From NCBI RefSeq assembly GCF_004193775.1, contig NC_041016.1, positions 30,782,644-30,846,643 on the forward strand: DNA of 64,000 nt, given 5' to 3'. The notes beneath the pieces are model-generated. The model saw nothing but the letters and a program-made list of their open reading frames with translations, was not told the origin of the DNA and ran no database searches. The translations under genes and the position numbers were made by a program. How positions within the stretch are numbered: the first letter of the stretch is position 1; each line of letters opens with the position of its first letter. The stretch comes from Glycine soja. Lineage: Eukaryota; Streptophyta; Magnoliopsida; Fabales; Fabaceae. This document shows, piece by piece, positions 42,395 to 55,151 of the stretch.

Positions 42395-44510
42395 GGTTAA
42401 GAAGTAAGATGGATAGAACACAATGATTAATTATCGTAGATAAGGTCGGAAGATGTTGTTCGTGGTCGCCTGAAACAATTATGGAGCATTGTATAAACCG
42501 AATGACATAACTCGGAACTCATAGTGACCATGATGGGTTTGGAAAGTAGTCTTACTGGCATCGTCCTCATTCATCAGGATTTGATGATAGCCCTGTAAAA
42601 TTTTAAGTTTTGAAAACCAGTGTGCCCCCTAATTCATCAAGCAGTTCATCGATAGTTGGGATCAGAAAATGATCCTTAATGGTAATCTACACAGAATCGC
42701 CACATAGCATCTTACTTCTTAACCAAAAGAACAGGAAAAGAGAAAGGGCTTTTGCTTGGACGAATTATCCCATTTTGTAACATTGATTCGACCTGCTTTT
42801 CAATTTCCAGCTTTTGAAAATATGGGTACTGGTAGGGTCGAACATTCACGGGTTCTGAGTTTGGAAGAAGATGAATGTTGTTGTTGGTGGGTCTTGGTGG
42901 AGGTAAGGATGTTGGGGTCTGAAATAGGGCAACAAATTTGTTGGTAAGGGAAGTTATGTCCAGAAAGATTTAGGAATAAATGGTTTGGGTTGAAGGGAGC
43001 TCTAGAGGCATGATTCAAATGTGGAAAAATCCACTAACTTTGTATGTCTGAACCAGGCGATGAAGTTGCGGTGGTGTAATTAGGTGGAGGTTGGAGTCAG
43101 TATCACCTTTCAACTCAATGACTCGTCTGTCTCATAGAAACTTCATAGTTAAATCATTATAATTAGTGAGAATCAGCCCGAGAGATTTCAGCCATTGAAC
43201 CCCCAAAACCAAATATACACCGCATAACAACAGGACATGGAGGTTGACAGAGAATGTTAAGCTCTTAACGTGCACCGTCACGACCTCACAAAGATGATGA
43301 CACTCAAGTTCATGACTGTTACCCACCAAGACCCAGAGTGGATTCGTGGGTCGCATCTATAAGCCCAAAACACGAACCAAATGCTCTTGGATGAAATTGT
43401 GGGTGCTACCCCCCATTAATTTATATAACCACCTTAATGTTTCGAGAGCCAAGTGGCCTAAAAGGGTGTGCAAACTGATTTGGGCTGGGGTTGAGGTGAA
43501 AGCCTCCTGTGGGTCGGGTGGCGAGTCCTCTTGCCCGAAAGGTTGTGATACTCCTACGCATCATCATCTTCCTCGACGATCAACAAGAAGACCTTGGAGG
43601 CACATTTGTGACCTTGACGGAACTTCTCGTCACAGTTGAAATAGATACCCTTCTCACTGTGAGTCGCTAACTTCTCGGGAGACAGTCATTTGAAAGGAAT
43701 CAATGGTGGCTTGGGAGGGAAAGGTAGCAAAGGTGATGAAGCGCTCTGAGTGGAGGGAAGGACATAAGACGATGCTAAGACGGAGGGGGAGGGCGGCTTA
43801 TCGCGAAACAAACGGCAGAAGTCGCTGAACTTTTCCTCCTAAAGTTTGGCTAATCTGGTTGCCTAGACCAATGTCAGAGGTTGTGAAGCTTGAACCTTTC
43901 GACATATCTCCAACGCCAACCCAAAGATAAAGCAACTTAAGACGAAGGATGGAGGAAGACTGATGATATGGTTGGCAAGACTCTCAAACTCAGAGAGATA
44001 ATTGTTGATTGTGCCACATTGTGTAAGTTTGAATAAAGCACCAATGGGGTCATCGTATTGTGAGGGCGCAAAACGCGCCTACAAAGCCTGAAGGAAAACA
44101 GACCAAGAAGCAAGTTTACCATTGTTGGTCATCCACTGAAGCCACACCAACGTGGGTCCTTCCATATGAAAAGAAGCAATGGTGAGGCGCTCTTGGTCAG
44201 GGGTAGAATGGTATTCAAAGAACTACATGATCCTAAAGATCTAGCCCAACGAATTGAAACCATCAAAATGAGGTAATTCAAGCTTCGTGTGGTAAGGGTG
44301 GGGAGGGGGAGAAGTTGTTTGTGGTATCGCAAACAACGAAGTTGGGGACTGTGGATGGGATTCGATGTTGGCAATTTTCTAGAGAAGTTGATCGAGCTTG
44401 TTGGACACGGATGTCTGAGTGGTGGTAAGGGACAGCTGGTTGGAGGTGAGTTTGGCAATGGCCTCCTCAATTCGGTCCATATTGGACTTAGAACGAGTAG
44501 ATTCGGCCAT
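42395..44510 (-). pseudogene. Element E: decayed Ty3/gypsy Gag, protease and RT
   Basis: On the minus strand from ATG at 44510 (MAESTRSK) a Gag can be followed through LDQLL, HTKLELPHFDGF, HMEGPTLVWLQWMTN and ARFAPSQYDDPIGALFKLTQ. Protease-domain text appears at 43356-43132 (LVLGVQWLKSL, LTNYNDLTMKFL). Reverse-transcriptase text at about 42800-42400 includes FPVLLVKK and a damaged YHQILM block. At least six in-frame stops interrupt Gag, all TAG. The polymerase continues at 1172 on the other side of the B insertion. The clade is not assigned. Confidence 0.8.
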
Positions 44511-44532
44511 GATACTCAATGAAAGCACCAAA

Positions 44533-44800
44533 TGTTACGAATTCAGGGATTAAGAGAGCTAGAATTCAAGGTCTAGGCAACCTCCCAAGCACAAAGGTAA
44601 GAAAAAAGGTTTATGTTTCTAGTATGCCTTCTTATAACATACACAAGTATTTATAAAAACAACATGTAGGATGTTGTATGCATGATTCATATCAGAAATG
44701 CAAACTCTAAAATAACAGAAATATAAAACAGAAAGGATAATGACAAACAATAGTGGGACAACATCTCCTAGCTAGGCAGTGCTATCACGCTAGCTCAACA
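44533..44800 (-). repeat. Probable 5' LTR of element E
   Basis: The sequence next to E's gag leader begins TGTTACGAATTC on the plus strand, so the LTR ends CGTAACA on the minus strand. The space to the Gag ATG is only 22 bases and carries TTTGGTGCTTTCATTGAG, a likely primer site. The outer edge at TAGCTCAACA (44800) is a guess from TG/CA symmetry. The second LTR would be left of the window, so it cannot be checked here. Confidence 0.4.
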
Positions 44801-46445
44801 GCCACTAACTAATTTTGTTAAACAAAATCCTTGAGGTGTCTTAGAGGAATGATCTTCCTGTTAGGCCTCCCATTCGAGCTTGTGTTGTGATCTTGCTACA
44901 TTCCCACCTTCTTATCATAGCACCTCCAGATCTAGATCTAAAAATTGGATGTCTTGGGACGAAGTATGTGGTGCCGCAAATGAGGAGAATGCCTTGGATG
45001 GTGGGTGGTGGCATACCTAATTTCAAGGAAAGGGTTTAGTTCAACAGCACTGAATACAAGAGAGGGGGGATAGTCGTGAAGGAGAGAAGAGGAAGGGAGA
45101 GACAAAAAATAAAGGTTGAATCATAAAAGGGAAGAAAAAAATAGAAAAGAGACCAAAAAAAAAACTTTAACCGTTGATATAATTACAAAAAGATCTGACA
45201 ATATAAAATAGTCTTTCACGGTGTAAGACATGTCTTGTTGCATCGTAAAATTGATCTTCAAGACATTATCAAAATAAAAAAGTAAAGAGAATTTTTGTTA
45301 AGATAACACTTTCAACAATAATAATTTTTTAAAACATGTGTATATAAAAATATATTTAAATATTTATTGACGTATCTATTAATATATATTTATTAAATTT
45401 TAAACTAAATAATTAATAATATATTAAAAAAATTAAAATAATATAAAAATTACTCATATTATAAAAAATGAATTTAATACCTATGAAAACACGCAATATT
45501 ATCATAGTGTAATCATATAATTTAAATCATAAAATCTAGGTCCATTATTTAATTTTGTGTGCTGCCTTGGTTATAATAGTGATATTTTCTGTAAAAAAAA
45601 AATACTACCTCCGGTAGCTGTAATATTTTTGCGAACGGTACAAGTTTTCTACGTGTTGATTTGGATGTTGCCCAAAAGCTATCGTTTTTCTTGATTTGAG
45701 TCGACAGCTTGATATTGTCAGCACCCAAAAAGATTAGTTAAGTTTTATAAGTATAAATTCATAAATAACTAAACAATATACTAGTTACTTAATTTATTTT
45801 ACTTGGTTTTAAGAGAGTGAAGATTCAATTTTTCAGGTGAGTCTTTGCGAAGTTTTAAGAAATTTTATTCTTGTTCGTGTTCTTTATAACTTTTTCTTTG
45901 TAAAAGTTACTCAACAACCCTACACAAGGGAATCTTGGGAATAAAATCTACTAGAACATGGGAATATAATTTTTGTAGGAATAAAATACCCCCAAAAATA
46001 TACATCCTAACAAACTTCAAAATAAATATCCCAACCTTCGTATTCTCATAAATGACATTGATAACTTCAGCAAAGTGTCTCCTTATATTCTATCCTAATT
46101 ATATCTTAGCCACCGAACAAGTCCTAAATGATTTCAGATAACAGAAATTTGTTACAACAACCACATCATTCGAAATTTCTTACCTCCCAGTAACTGTAAT
46201 CATATGAAAGAGTGCACAACGATCTTGCCTCTTTCCAAGTTGACTCCTCATCTAATTACATCCACTCACTCAGTGCTGGCTATTTGCTTTCCATTCTTCT
46301 CAGTACAGAAATTAACGTTTCTACTTCTTAATCCTAATCAAAACAAGGATATTACGAAGATTTAAAACCAACAGAAAAAACTATTATACAAGAAAAGGCA
46401 TAAACCATCAAGTGATAGGTGCTCACTGCATTGATAAATTCTTAA
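44801..46445. other. Intergenic AT-rich region
   Basis: I see no credible gene. The first 250 bases may still belong to element E's flank. From about 45.1 kb composition changes to AT-rich single-copy-looking DNA, marking the edge of the nested retrotransposon block. The last part is probably the 3' flank and untranslated region of MED22. Confidence 0.5.
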
Positions 46446-49018
46446 CTATGGTTCTGGGTTTTGGATAATCTTCTGCACAGAAGAAGAATAATGAGATTCA
46501 AGCCCTTTTAGGCTAGCAGCAGCTTCCTCCCCAACTCTGGATAAAGTGCGATCTGTTTTTTCTGCCAGCTGATTAAATTCAATCCTTCTTTCTTCTACAT
46601 GATCATTAAGAGAGGCAAATCCTGAAAAAATTGCAGTCTGCTTCAGCTCTGACACCAACTTCAACAGAGAATCAGCTGCCTGTACCTGTGTAATAAATCA
46701 ATATTATTAAAAAGAAAAGTTTTCAATAACCCTTAAAAGCCAATACTAAACCTTGTCAACTTATCATACTTGACAACCTTTACAGAACAATGGAGAGAAC
46801 ACTATTGTGACGTTTGAAAGAAATGACTTAATATGTGAAAAACAAAAACATATAAATTATAGTTCAATTAACTATAAGCATTAATTAAAATATTCCACAT
46901 GAAAGAGCTAATTGGAAGGTGTAATGTTTCCACCGTTGTCAGACACAATCTATTGTTCCAATAGGTGGTAAGGTACTGACAAGCAAACTTGTCTTCACAG
47001 TAACTCTTACAAATTGTGTATAAAATTCAAGTAAAAAAAACAATATATCATTGTGGGAATGCTTGTTCAGAAGCATAAGAATCAACAAAACTGCACTCAC
47101 CATCCTAGCAGCACGCATCTCCATCATAAAAGCTTCCTGTGAATTTCTAACTGGTGGATCATTTACCTGCAAGAACACAAGTTTGTAAACTATGTAAACA
47201 AATAACAAGTACAAAGTTAACATCATGCACATTATCCGATATTGCAGACATTCCCAATTCTTCCCCCTAGGATCAGAACTGGGCTTAGGCTAAATTAAAA
47301 GCCAAATCATCCAAAATCTGAGGATCTCCATATATGCATAGTGGCTCTTAAATGGCCAATTGTCCAGGTGACACATACCAGAGCTATAATGAGCATGAAA
47401 GAATACACGTGAAATGACTATCAAAGAAGCGAAGGATCATCTTCACCAATAACATCAAATGAGCAAACATGAACATTGACTATTACTCATGTTTGAGAAC
47501 AAGAAACTAGTAAATTGGGACTAGTAAATTGGAAGAGACTACATTCACCATTTTCTTGGAGTCACAAAAACTGACAAAATGATATAAGAAAGAGTAAATT
47601 GGAAGAAACTAAGGCCATCTTTATCTTGAAATTGTAAATGAAACATACACAATTCTCTATTTCCAAAATTAACCAGCTCAAAGAAGAAATTTGACACTGT
47701 TGGTATCAATATATTATGTTTATCTTTTCTCTAAACTTCATCCTAACCTCTTAGTAGCCCTACTTAGGTCAATGGCAAGCACCAAAAAAGGATAAAATCA
47801 TAACAGATCCTCAATGCAAATGGCATCACCCAAGTTACATTAAGATATATTTTTTTCACAGGACTATAGGAGCCTCTTCCATCATGAAATCTTGGTCTTT
47901 TTGTCATTCCTTAACTGCAACTTCTTCTTATTTCAGCCTCTCAACAAATTAGAATATGTTCGGACTTCAGATAGGCATTTGAGATGACCAAACTCACATT
48001 TAAGGGTACCAACCACAATTTGCCCCAAAAAATAAAAACATAGATGTTTGATTGTCTCAAATCACACTTGACTTTGCACCGAAGAGCATGTTATACAAGA
48101 AGCAAAACAGCATAGCTTGTGTTGAGTTGAGAAAGTTTTAACACAAACTCACTTTTAACATAAATGTTTTTAAAACATAAATCACTTCACTTTAAATTAA
48201 TTTTCAACCAAATTCAATTTTGAAAAATTAAGATCATCCAAAATTAACTCTGTAAATGTTTAGCAAAATTCACACCAACACAACAACAACCAAACACATG
48301 AAATGATTTCTCACCTTAATAGGTTCTACAAGACAAACCATTTCAGTTTATTTCTCACCATAGTTAATTCAATTATACAAATCGTTTCACTCATCTCGGT
48401 GTCATCCCTCACTCTTCGCTTCTAACCAAGGTTCTAAGGAATAGTTTGTGACCACAATTTCGGCCACAACCTCAAGGTTTTTAAGGTTTCTACAATCATA
48501 ATACAACTGCAATTGCAGCTGCATCAACTGCATTGGTCCACAATGCCCTCAATTTAAAACCATGCTTTTAACCCATGCAATTGTTCCATATGGCACGGGG
48601 AATACACAATTAAAAGCTCAGACTTATTCTACACATAACGTGTTTAAAAAATAATTACAAAGTTACATTCACCACAGCTAACATTAATTCAAAGTTTGGA
48701 TGACTTGAATATCACCAAACTATATGGTATCACAGTTGAAGCAATGGAAGCCGCAAAGCACAAAACCAGATCAATAGAATCGAAAAGTGCATGAGCAATA
48801 TGATGGAATGCAGAAAAGAATTAAAACTAAAAAAATGAATTAAATAAATATACCCTTGCAACGTTGACGAGGTGGTTGAAATTGTCAACGATATTAGCGA
48901 TATCGCCTTCAACTCTTTGTAACAGCGTCTTCTGTTTCTGCGCCGCTGCTGCAGCCGCAGCCGCGGTGGGCCCACTTCCGGCGCCGCCCCCTAACCCTCC
49001 TGCAGCACCTTTGTTCAT
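46446..49018 (-). CDS. MED22: Mediator complex subunit 22, three exons, apparently intact
   Basis: Exons on the minus strand are 49018-48854, 47166-47101 and 46685-46446, giving a 471-bp coding sequence and 156 residues. All splice sites are GT...AG, and all introns fall between codons (1,687 and 415 bp). The protein begins [14 protein letters not shown], has an Ala run, then [57 protein letters not shown] and [15 protein letters not shown], the helical Mediator-head subunit of the SURF5/MED22 family at its usual plant length. MED22 sits in the head module that links transcription factors to RNA polymerase II. The downstream helix ends in [10 protein letters not shown]. It has no stop or frameshift and is the only clearly functional host gene here. 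Confidence 0.93.
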
Positions 49019-50261
49019 TCTTTTCTAACAAGAATCTCAGTTGTTGCTCACTGCTACTTCTCAGCACTGTAGATGGTAGAAAAAGGTGTCTATAGTATTT
49101 GGAATTCGTGGGATTGAAAAGATGAAAATAGTGAATTTAAAGAAAAGGGGTGAAAACTGAAAAGTGTAGTATAGAATGGAAATCAAATTTCCTCCACCAG
49201 CTACCTTTACCATTTATTTACCCAACTAGCTACTTTTACTTTTAAGGAATGAATTCGATGCTAATAAATCTGAATTCACACCTATTCCTTTTTTGTTTTA
49301 ACAGATTAGGAATTTGGGGATACAAAAACCTGAATTCAGACCTTTTTTTTCTTAAAATATATTTTTTATCGATATAAATATGAAAATATTTAGAATTACT
49401 TTCTTCAAGAATTTTAATATATTTGTTGTGTTAACGAAATTAAAATGTATCAACTTGAACCTACTTGCATTACTTTTTTTTTTACTGCACAACGAAGTGT
49501 CAAAAAAGTCACGGTTTAAATTAGTTGTTTGCATATACGAATTAAAAAAATGTCATAAAATATCATAATTATACCAGTTATATGTATAATCAATTTAAAA
49601 AGTGGTTATCATAAATTTGAATTTATTCAAATCTGCGTCCAAACAAAAAATTAACGCATTTTTTAATTTTGTGAGAACAAAAAACATATAGAAAATTTTA
49701 TATGGACAAATTTTAAACAAAGGAAAAAATATATTTTAACATTTTTCTCTTTCTTTAACTAATGTATTTTTTTAATTAAAAAATAAAATTAATGTATATT
49801 TTGTTAAATTAAAAATATAATTAATTTAAATTTTTTTATATTTAATTTATTATTTTCATCTGTAAATATTTTTAAGTAAAATATTTTGTTATTTAGTTAA
49901 TAATAAAATAAGTTTACATCTTTTATTAAGATATTTAATATTATTAAAAAAATATTTTAAAATAATTCTGACCTTGTATTTTATTTGTTTTTTATTTTTA
50001 TTAATCAAATAATGCTATATCTTTTTAATAATTTTAAATATGTTAATAAAAATGATTTTATTTATTAAAATTAAATAACAATACATAAGTGTTTGTTATT
50101 TCATGTATTTATTTGTCCATTCTTTTAGTTAATGTATTCATAAAAACACAATAAAAAATTAATGTACAAAGAGAGAAAATTCAAGTTTAGCAGTATTCAT
50201 TAAAAATATATATTATTTAACAAATATAATGAGACAATACAATAGGAATAGGTTTGTCATT
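49019..50261. other. MED22 upstream region and AT-rich spacer
   Basis: The first 200 bases contain the likely 5' untranslated region and promoter of MED22. Two short GAATTCA(G/C)ACCT repeats occur near 49271 and 49332. From 49.3 to 50.25 kb the sequence is extremely AT-rich, with no credible gene. Confidence 0.5.
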
Positions 50262-50739
50262 GAGGTCGATTTAATCCATGACCATGTGGGCACTTGTCCT
50301 TTGAATGATCCAAGATTCTACACATTGGATAAAATGCCTTGGTTTCTCGGAATCTCTTTAGTCCATCTTGGTGCGAATACAAGTTGAATTTGGCGACCTT
50401 TTTTGTCCCTTTGCATGTTAAGATTGTTGCACATTGTTGGACCTTTATATTTTGGCCAATAACTTGGGTGTTTCATTCTCCCAAATGATCTGTTGTATGC
50501 ATAGGATACATAATTAAGTATGTAAACTTTATTGATTAACTTCCTGTAACCAATGTGCACATACTTACACGCATCAATCATATGCGAACATGGTATGTGG
50601 AGATTTTGAAGCTTACCACAATCACAACATTGTTTTGCAAGGTCTATACCATATTTTTCTGACAAATGTCACTTTGAAGAATGACAGGATTCTTCCATTA
50701 AGAAAAATGTATTTTGTAAGGTCTACAATCACAACGTTG
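50262..50739 (-). pseudogene. MULE transposase C-terminal fragment with SWIM zinc finger
   Basis: The minus-strand frame from 50665 to 50318 reads GIDLAKQCCDCGKLQNLHIP then CSHMIDACKYVHIGY, the CxC...CxH SWIM zinc finger found near the C-terminus of Mutator-like transposases, followed by YILNYVSYAYNRSFGRM and a basic tail. The catalytic domain is absent. About 45 bp around the finger start is repeated roughly 107 bp away (50617-50665 and 50724-50768), where a second truncated CDC appears. Confidence 0.65.
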
Positions 50740-51115
50740 TTTTGCAAGGTCTATACCGTATTCTTCCAATTTTCCTTTTCTCCTTCTTCTTCCTGACTCT
50801 CTCTGCATTTTTCTTTCTTTCTGGTTCTGCTGGGATCCTTTTTCCTTCAACAATGTATGACTATTTATAGAAAACAGGCAAAGAGGACAAGGAAATTCGC
50901 CCATATGAGTTGCAGCTCGCCCAGGTGAGTTGTTTACTTAGGGTTGAAGCAAGATCACTAGCCCAGGTGAGCTAGGTACTAGTCTAGGCGAATTGGGTGT
51001 TAGAAATCTTTGTAAAATGACCATTTTGCACTTCTTTTTGGTTTTATTTTTGGATCTAACAAACAACCATCAAAACCTAAAAAATCATGGGTGAATCTTT
51101 CATATTTAAACAACA
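50740..51115 (-). repeat. Fragment of an Ogre-like LTR
   Basis: CT-rich leader sequence, CTATTTATAG, then CAGCTCGCCCAGGTGAGTTG (50912-50931) and a second CCCAGGTGAGCT stretch resemble the middle of solo LTR F (about 2040-2400) in the same orientation. No ends or TSD are visible, so it is only a fragment. Confidence 0.5.
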
Positions 51116-51129
51116 ACATTAGTAAATAT

Positions 51130-51131
<2 letters not shown>

Positions 51132-51171
<40 letters not shown>
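51132..51171. repeat. (TA)n microsatellite
   Basis: About 20 AT dinucleotides occur in a row. Confidence 0.95.
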
Positions 51172-51174
<3 letters not shown>

Positions 51175-52155
51175 AATTAGATTTAAGGGTAGTTTATAAG
51201 AAAATTATTATAATCTAAAGATAAGTGCTAACAATTTAATCCAAAAAATAACTAAAATTCAGCACTTATGAGTCTGTCAAACACAACAATATTGTAATTA
51301 TAATTGTAAAGGAAGAATTATAATTCAATAAACATTCCAAAATAAACCCCTATAGCAATAAACTCATCCCTTACCTCTAAGTAGACTTACGTGTGTAGTC
51401 CAACAACGATAGCAATGTCTCTAGAGGTTCCCTAAGATTCCTCAAGCTTTTCCTTTGGTTATTATGCTAGGATTTTCAAACATTAGAGAGAAGGAGAAGG
51501 GATTGGAGCATCCATTCCACTGTCTCAGTGTAGAGACGTATTGTAAAATATAAAAACTGACTTAATATGTCTATTTATAGCTACGATACTCACAGCCGGC
51601 CATTTACTCTATTTTTTCTTTATTTTATTATATAAAAAAAATTATATTTTACTTCCTATCAAATGAATAAATAAAACATTCTTTTTTATTTTCCTTCAAA
51701 CTATTCTTTTAATTAATAAAATTATTTATCCTAATTTATGTAATAATAAAAATCTCATTATTTTTTTAAAAATCTATTTACTTTTTAAAAAAAAAAAACA
51801 CCTTTTAATTTATTTTACTAAAAATGGAATGTTACACATAACTCCATATGATCGTTAGACATGTAAAAGGAAATTAAAGATAGGTTCGCATATATATTCC
51901 TTTTAAATAAAATTATATAAACTAAAATAAATTAATAATTCCAATTGTTGTTTGGATGAATTAAACAAGTACTTACCTGCTTCTAATGGATGAGGTATTC
52001 ATTATTAGATAACTCTCACCCGATGTTGCTTTTCGTCATTAAACTTGTTTGACTTATATACCATAAAATGATTAACACAAATTTATTTCTTTGTTTTCAT
52101 CAAAACCTTAAGAAATGTCTGGGTCGTTTAGTGATGGATCGTCTACTGTATAACA
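51172..52155. other. AT-rich spacer
   Basis: No supported gene. The part from 51380 to 51600 is less AT-rich and has a CTATTTATAG box on the minus strand, so it may be another old promoter or LTR fragment, but I cannot classify it. Confidence 0.4.
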
Positions 52156-52453
52156 TTATTAACTAATAATTATGATTAAATAGAGTTAGTAAGCTAATTA
52201 TAAATTAATTAAAAATTATTAATTATAAAAAAAACTTTAGCAAAAGATTATTAACCCTAATCTTCAACCACATTGTGCCCCACATATGAGTTGTTCTACA
52301 ATGGCCAGCTAATAGAATGGTGGAAGATTAGGGTTAATAATCTTTTATTAAATATTTTTTTAAATAATTCATAATTTTTAATTAATTTATAATTAACTTA
52401 ATAACTATATCAATCAAATTTATTAGTTAATAATCACAATTATTAGTTAATAA
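52156..52453. mobile_element. MITE-like long inverted repeat
   Basis: Two arms of about 110-130 bp are inverted copies. The inner parts (AAAAGATTATTAACCCTAAT and its complement) are nearly perfect, and the outer parts (TTATTAACTAATAATT and its complement) are interrupted by small indels. About 60 bp of unrelated sequence lies between. Size, AT content and lack of coding sequence fit a MITE. I could not find a convincing TSD, so the superfamily is open. Confidence 0.6.
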
Positions 52454-53412
52454 CTCTATGAATTATGTTTTAATAGGCTAGTGAGGATTCTATATTCTGG
52501 TATGCAGTGACTTTTTTTTATTTTCTCTTGTTATCTGTACTATAACTTGGCACATATATAACTTAGATTTTGTCTAAGACATAGAAAGGGAAATATACAG
52601 CTGTAGAAAAAAGATGAATATTATTGTTGTTTATGAAATGAAATTAGATTAGCAGATTTTGTTCAATCTGTGAAGCGATGATGCACAGAAAATTACTAAT
52701 TAGAACGATGAATTCTTCTTTACCTTGTTTAGAGAGTGTGGAAATTTGAGGAGGAAGAAAGTAAAAACTGATTGATTTAACTTTAATTTGAAAAGGATAA
52801 CAGAAAGATGCAGCTACAAGTTACTTAGAACTTATTAGAAGTTTGTTTCCGGTTGAAAAACTCACAATTGAGTAATTAACTAGTTATTATATTTCTTATT
52901 GTTGATCTCTAACTAGCTTTACTCTGCCAACTTGGTATTTTAAACATGTTTGAATTTTATTGTAAGAAAATAAAACTAAAAATTTGATTGTAAATTAAAG
53001 AATTTAATTATTTTGGCATGATAAGGTATATGATTGCTTCTGAAAGTTTTTTGAAAATATTGTTTGTAATAATTTTGAAGTGTAATATGTAAGAGTTTAG
53101 TTTAGTTCACTTGGAATCTAATTGATACAGCGGGCATACCATGGAATGACTTGCCTAAATTTTCTAATGTCAAAAGTACATTAAAATTAAATAATATGTT
53201 TGGTTTTTTCTTTCTTTCTAAAATTATTAAACCTTGACTTCAAAACCTTTTAATTTGATTTCTACCATAAAATCACCAATGTTAAAGACTATAATCAATT
53301 CAGATCACACTCATAATTTTGATAGGCGTTATGTTTTTTTATTTTTAAAACCCCTTTTGGGCAGTTTATTAAGTAATTAAAAAGTAAAACGTAGAGTGGG
53401 TGTGTAATTAGG
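52454..53412. other. AT-rich spacer
   Basis: No supported gene or repeat boundary is visible. Confidence 0.4.
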
Positions 53413-53729
53413 TATTGGAGTGTGAAAAGAGAATTGTGATCAATCCATCATCTGTTAAAGATATTTATTTTACTGGAGAATACCTTGGAAAAGGTTTTAA
53501 AATTGGCATCGTGGCCGGCATGATAGCATTGACTGTAAGCAACTTTGACACCAAAGTACCTCTCTTGATGAGTATTTGGCCATTAACTCCTGTAATTTAA
53601 TTGAATCATTATATTTTGGAAGAATATTTGCATCTATGAAAGACTATCAATTGGATGGAAGCAAAGAAATGATGGCATTAGGAACAATGAAAATTGTTGG
53701 TTCCATGGCTTCGTGTTATGTAGCAACAG
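53413..53729 (+). pseudogene. Sulfate transporter (SULTR-like) fragment, two exon remnants
   Basis: Exon remnant one (about 53413-53534) gives KGFKIGIVAGMIALT and ends at a good GT donor. Remnant two (about 53609-53729) gives FGRIFASMKDYQLDG, KEMMALGTM and IVGSMASCYVATG, again followed by GTAAGC. These are adjoining parts of the plant SULTR membrane domain, around the conserved ASMKDYQ(L/I)DGN motif. The short residue stretch normally joining them is corrupted, and nothing of the other ten or so exons or the STAS domain is seen nearby. It is a fragment, not a gene. Confidence 0.75.
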
Positions 53730-54514
53730 GTAAGCTCAAAAGCAATGTTTATGAATATAACTACTTGTCATCAACTGCAAGTTAAGAAATATGTAAGTTA
53801 ATCGAATTGCATCTTTTGGATGAAAATGTTACCTTAGATTCAAATATTATTTTTTTATGCGACATTTTCTAATTTAAATTGGACTAACATTTGTTTATTT
53901 TTATATGTTGAGTGATACAATTCATGCATCTATCAAGAAAAAATATGTCAGCACTTTTTGGAAAGTACTTGAAGAAGGAAAAACTTACATGATTCAAAAT
54001 ATATTTTAGTGTCTAAAAATAATCCAAAGCTCCAGTCTACAAATGACGAATACATGCTGGTTTTCTTACCTAATATTGATTGTTCAGGGATTCAAGCTGA
54101 GAAAATTTTCCGTTATCATTTTGTTTTTACGTCTCTTACATACATTTTTGCTTCAAAATGATAATGATCTTATAATTGGTGAGTTCTTTGTGTTTTTAAA
54201 GCTTCAACAAGTATTTCTTATTTTAAGTATTTTTGACTGTTTATCTTTTCATTTTATTTGCAGATGCAATTGGTGATGTGATTGAGAAAAATGATAGAAA
54301 GAAAATTGAAACATGCAAAGAAAAAATTCATTGAGATTATGCTATAGGATTTGTAGTATATTTTTAATACAATTATTATTTCAATTCAAAATGGTTTTTA
54401 CAAGTATTTATTCTTATTTATACTAACACATTTCCTATAAAAATGACAATTTTCTTTATAGGTTCAATATTGTTCGCTACACTTTATGGGAAGATTATGT
54501 TGTCACTATGGAAC

Positions 54515-55151
54515 TGTTGGAAAATAAAACAAAAATGAAGGAAAATAAATACGGAAAAGATGCACAGTCTTGAATTAAATAAAAAAATAAAAATAGCAAA
54601 ATAAATTTAATTGACAACACATGAATAATGCATTATAACATACACTAAGCACAAGGAAAAAAAATAAATTAGGGAAAAAAATATAGCCTAGATTGAAACG
54701 CGTAAACGCTATCCTTAGAGAGAAAATGCCCCCACTGCACGGGTAAGAAATTCTGATTGCGCTCCTCTCCCAAGATACGACAATTCGTTGGTTCCGATCG
54801 TGTGCAGTGAAAGGATCCCCAAACCTTATGAACACCAATGCTCTTACTCTCAAGAAATAAATTATTTTATAAGAAAAGAAATAAAAAATGTTGGGAGAAA
54901 GAGATGAGACTGTAGCTCTGTCATCTTTTCAGAAAATGAGGATATAGGTCACCTTAAGCAACAAACAAAATATGACCATTGGAAATATGACCGTTGGAAA
55001 CTAACCTACAGTTGTCAAAACAAATCTAACAAACTAGTTGACTCATTAAAACAAAATCTTAAGAAAATCTAAAATAAATATTTTATTTTATAAAATAGAA
55101 TTAATATATATTTATAAATTTTAAATTAAAACACAAATATTTACCAACATT
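54515..55151 (-). repeat. Element G 3' LTR
   Basis: This copy shares the GTAAACGCTATCCTTAGAGA block and the GGTTCCGATCGTGTGCAG block with 58402-59017. It carries an extra insertion near 54736 and small differences elsewhere. Confidence 0.88.

Noticed and set aside
43937..44470. Two minus-strand frames of 61 and 113 codons
   Set aside because: They are in the wrong phase relative to the recognisable decayed Gag of element E.
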